This document shows, piece by piece, positions 12,668-13,179 of a stretch of DNA of 13,179 nucleotides; positions within the stretch are counted from its first letter, which is position 1, and the number at the start of each line of letters is the position of its first letter. The notes beneath the pieces are model-generated. The model had not been told where the DNA came from. It made no database searches and worked only from the letters and a program-made list of their open reading frames with translations. Both the position numbers and the translations under genes were made by a program. Origin of the DNA: Planctomycetota bacterium (GTDB lineage: Bacteria; Planctomycetota; Phycisphaerae; FEN-1346; JAACEH01); contig JAFGPY010000120.1 of NCBI GenBank assembly GCA_016935955.1, positions 1 through 13,179 on the forward strand, in the 5' to 3' direction.

Positions 12668-13179
12668 ATGGCCAGCAGCGAAGATTCCGTCCAGAAGACC
12701 CGAGCCGTCGGCATCGATCTGGGAACCACCCTCTCGAGCGTCGCCCAGATCAACGACGCCGGTGAGCCCACGGTAATCTCCAATGCCGAAGGCGAACTGC
12801 GGACGCCGTCGGTCATCTACTTCGCCGACGAAATGGTCATCGTCGGACGCGACGCCGTCCGCGAGGCCATGGGCAACCCGGAGCGGGCCGTCTTCAACGT
12901 CAAGCGGTCCATGGGCGACGCCGGTTTCCGTTTTTCCGTGGACGGCGAGAGCTACACGCCGGAGACCCTCAGCGCCCTGATCCTCCGCAAGATCACCCAG
13001 GACGCCGCGCGCACGATCGGCCCCATCCACAAGGCCGTCATCACCGTGCCCGCCTACTTCGACGACGCCCGACGCAAAGCCACCGAGGACGCCGGAACGA
13101 TCGCAGGCCTCGAAGTCATCGACATCATCAACGAGCCCACGGCTGCAGCCCTGGCCTACGGCTTCAGCGGCAAGGGCGA
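12668..13179 (+). CDS. Hsp70/DnaK-family chaperone, 3' truncated by the window (170 aa seen)
   Basis: N-terminal part of the Hsp70 ATPase domain. Visible motifs are the phosphate-1 loop [14 protein letters not shown] (13-26), [14 protein letters not shown] (39-52), VKRSMG (78-83) with the conserved catalytic-site Lys79, and [21 protein letters not shown] (from 123). [13 protein letters not shown] (153-165) follows. These are intact, so the ATPase is expected to work. An N-terminal extension of about 12 residues precedes the usual start of the fold. It could be the main DnaK or one of the extra Hsp70 paralogs frequent in planctomycetes. Its position next to J-like and FHA genes, and the absence of grpE or dnaJ on the visible side, lean toward a paralog. 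AGGAG (12653-12657) lies ten bases before the ATG. The rest of the protein is outside the window. Confidence 0.92.
   Translation, partial: MASSEDSVQKTRAVGIDLGTTLSSVAQINDAGEPTVISNAEGELRTPSVIYFADEMVIVGRDAVREAMGNPERAVFNVKRSMGDAGFRFSVDGESYTPETLSALILRKITQDAARTIGPIHKAVITVPAYFDDARRKATEDAGTIAGLEVIDIINEPTAAALAYGFSGKG

Noticed and set aside
12461..13030. 189-codon minus-strand frame
   Set aside because: Antisense to the Hsp70 coding region and its promoter; Gly/Arg/Asp-rich shadow composition.

Overview
This GC-rich window (roughly two-thirds G+C by eye) looks like a piece of chromosome from a Planctomycetota bacterium, possibly near the Phycisphaerae. The clearest pointer is a gene at 10348-11403. 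It carries the degenerate J-like segment common in that phylum (a W-L-G element, then P-P-S-H-Y-x-L-L-G-L) and sits beside an FHA-domain gene and an Hsp70 gene. A lengthened HU-type protein, secreted proteins of unrecognised function and frequent GTG/TTG starts fit the same assignment. The taxonomy is inference; there is no rRNA or other marker here.

Layout. (1) 1-1059, plus strand: the last codons of an upstream gene, then an exported 296-aa protein of unknown function. (2) 1100-6059, minus strand: a tight six-gene operon for a type II secretion / type IV pilus-like machine. In transcription order it holds a GspE/PilB ATPase, two tandem GspF/PilC-like platform proteins, and three pilin-like proteins resembling GspI, GspJ and GspK/PilX. 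The last four genes are joined by overlapping or near-overlapping stop and start codons. No major pilin, secretin, GspL/M or prepilin peptidase is present, so these must be elsewhere or be dispensable. (3) 6272-8087: a D-2-hydroxyacid dehydrogenase-like gene (minus) diverges from an HU-family gene (plus), each with its own promoter and terminator candidate. (4) 8121-8319: a gene-free stretch packed with hairpins that share short words, probably a copy cluster of a dispersed palindromic repeat. (5) 8371-10038, minus strand: a 555-aa exported protein of unknown activity. (6) 10220-13179: a J-like tail-anchored membrane protein, a convergent FHA membrane protein, and a divergent Hsp70 that runs off the end of the window.

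How the genes relate. The ATPase, platform and minor-pilin genes form one assembly machine, with the ATPase on the cytoplasmic face, the platform in the membrane and the pilins outside. The J-like, FHA and Hsp70 genes look like a membrane-linked chaperone and phosphoprotein-binding set. Their shared location supports this, but nothing here proves they interact. Several sigma-70-type promoters are readable, including a perfect TTGACA / TATAAT pair in front of the Hsp70 gene. I saw no CRISPR array, tRNA, rRNA, transposase or phage gene.
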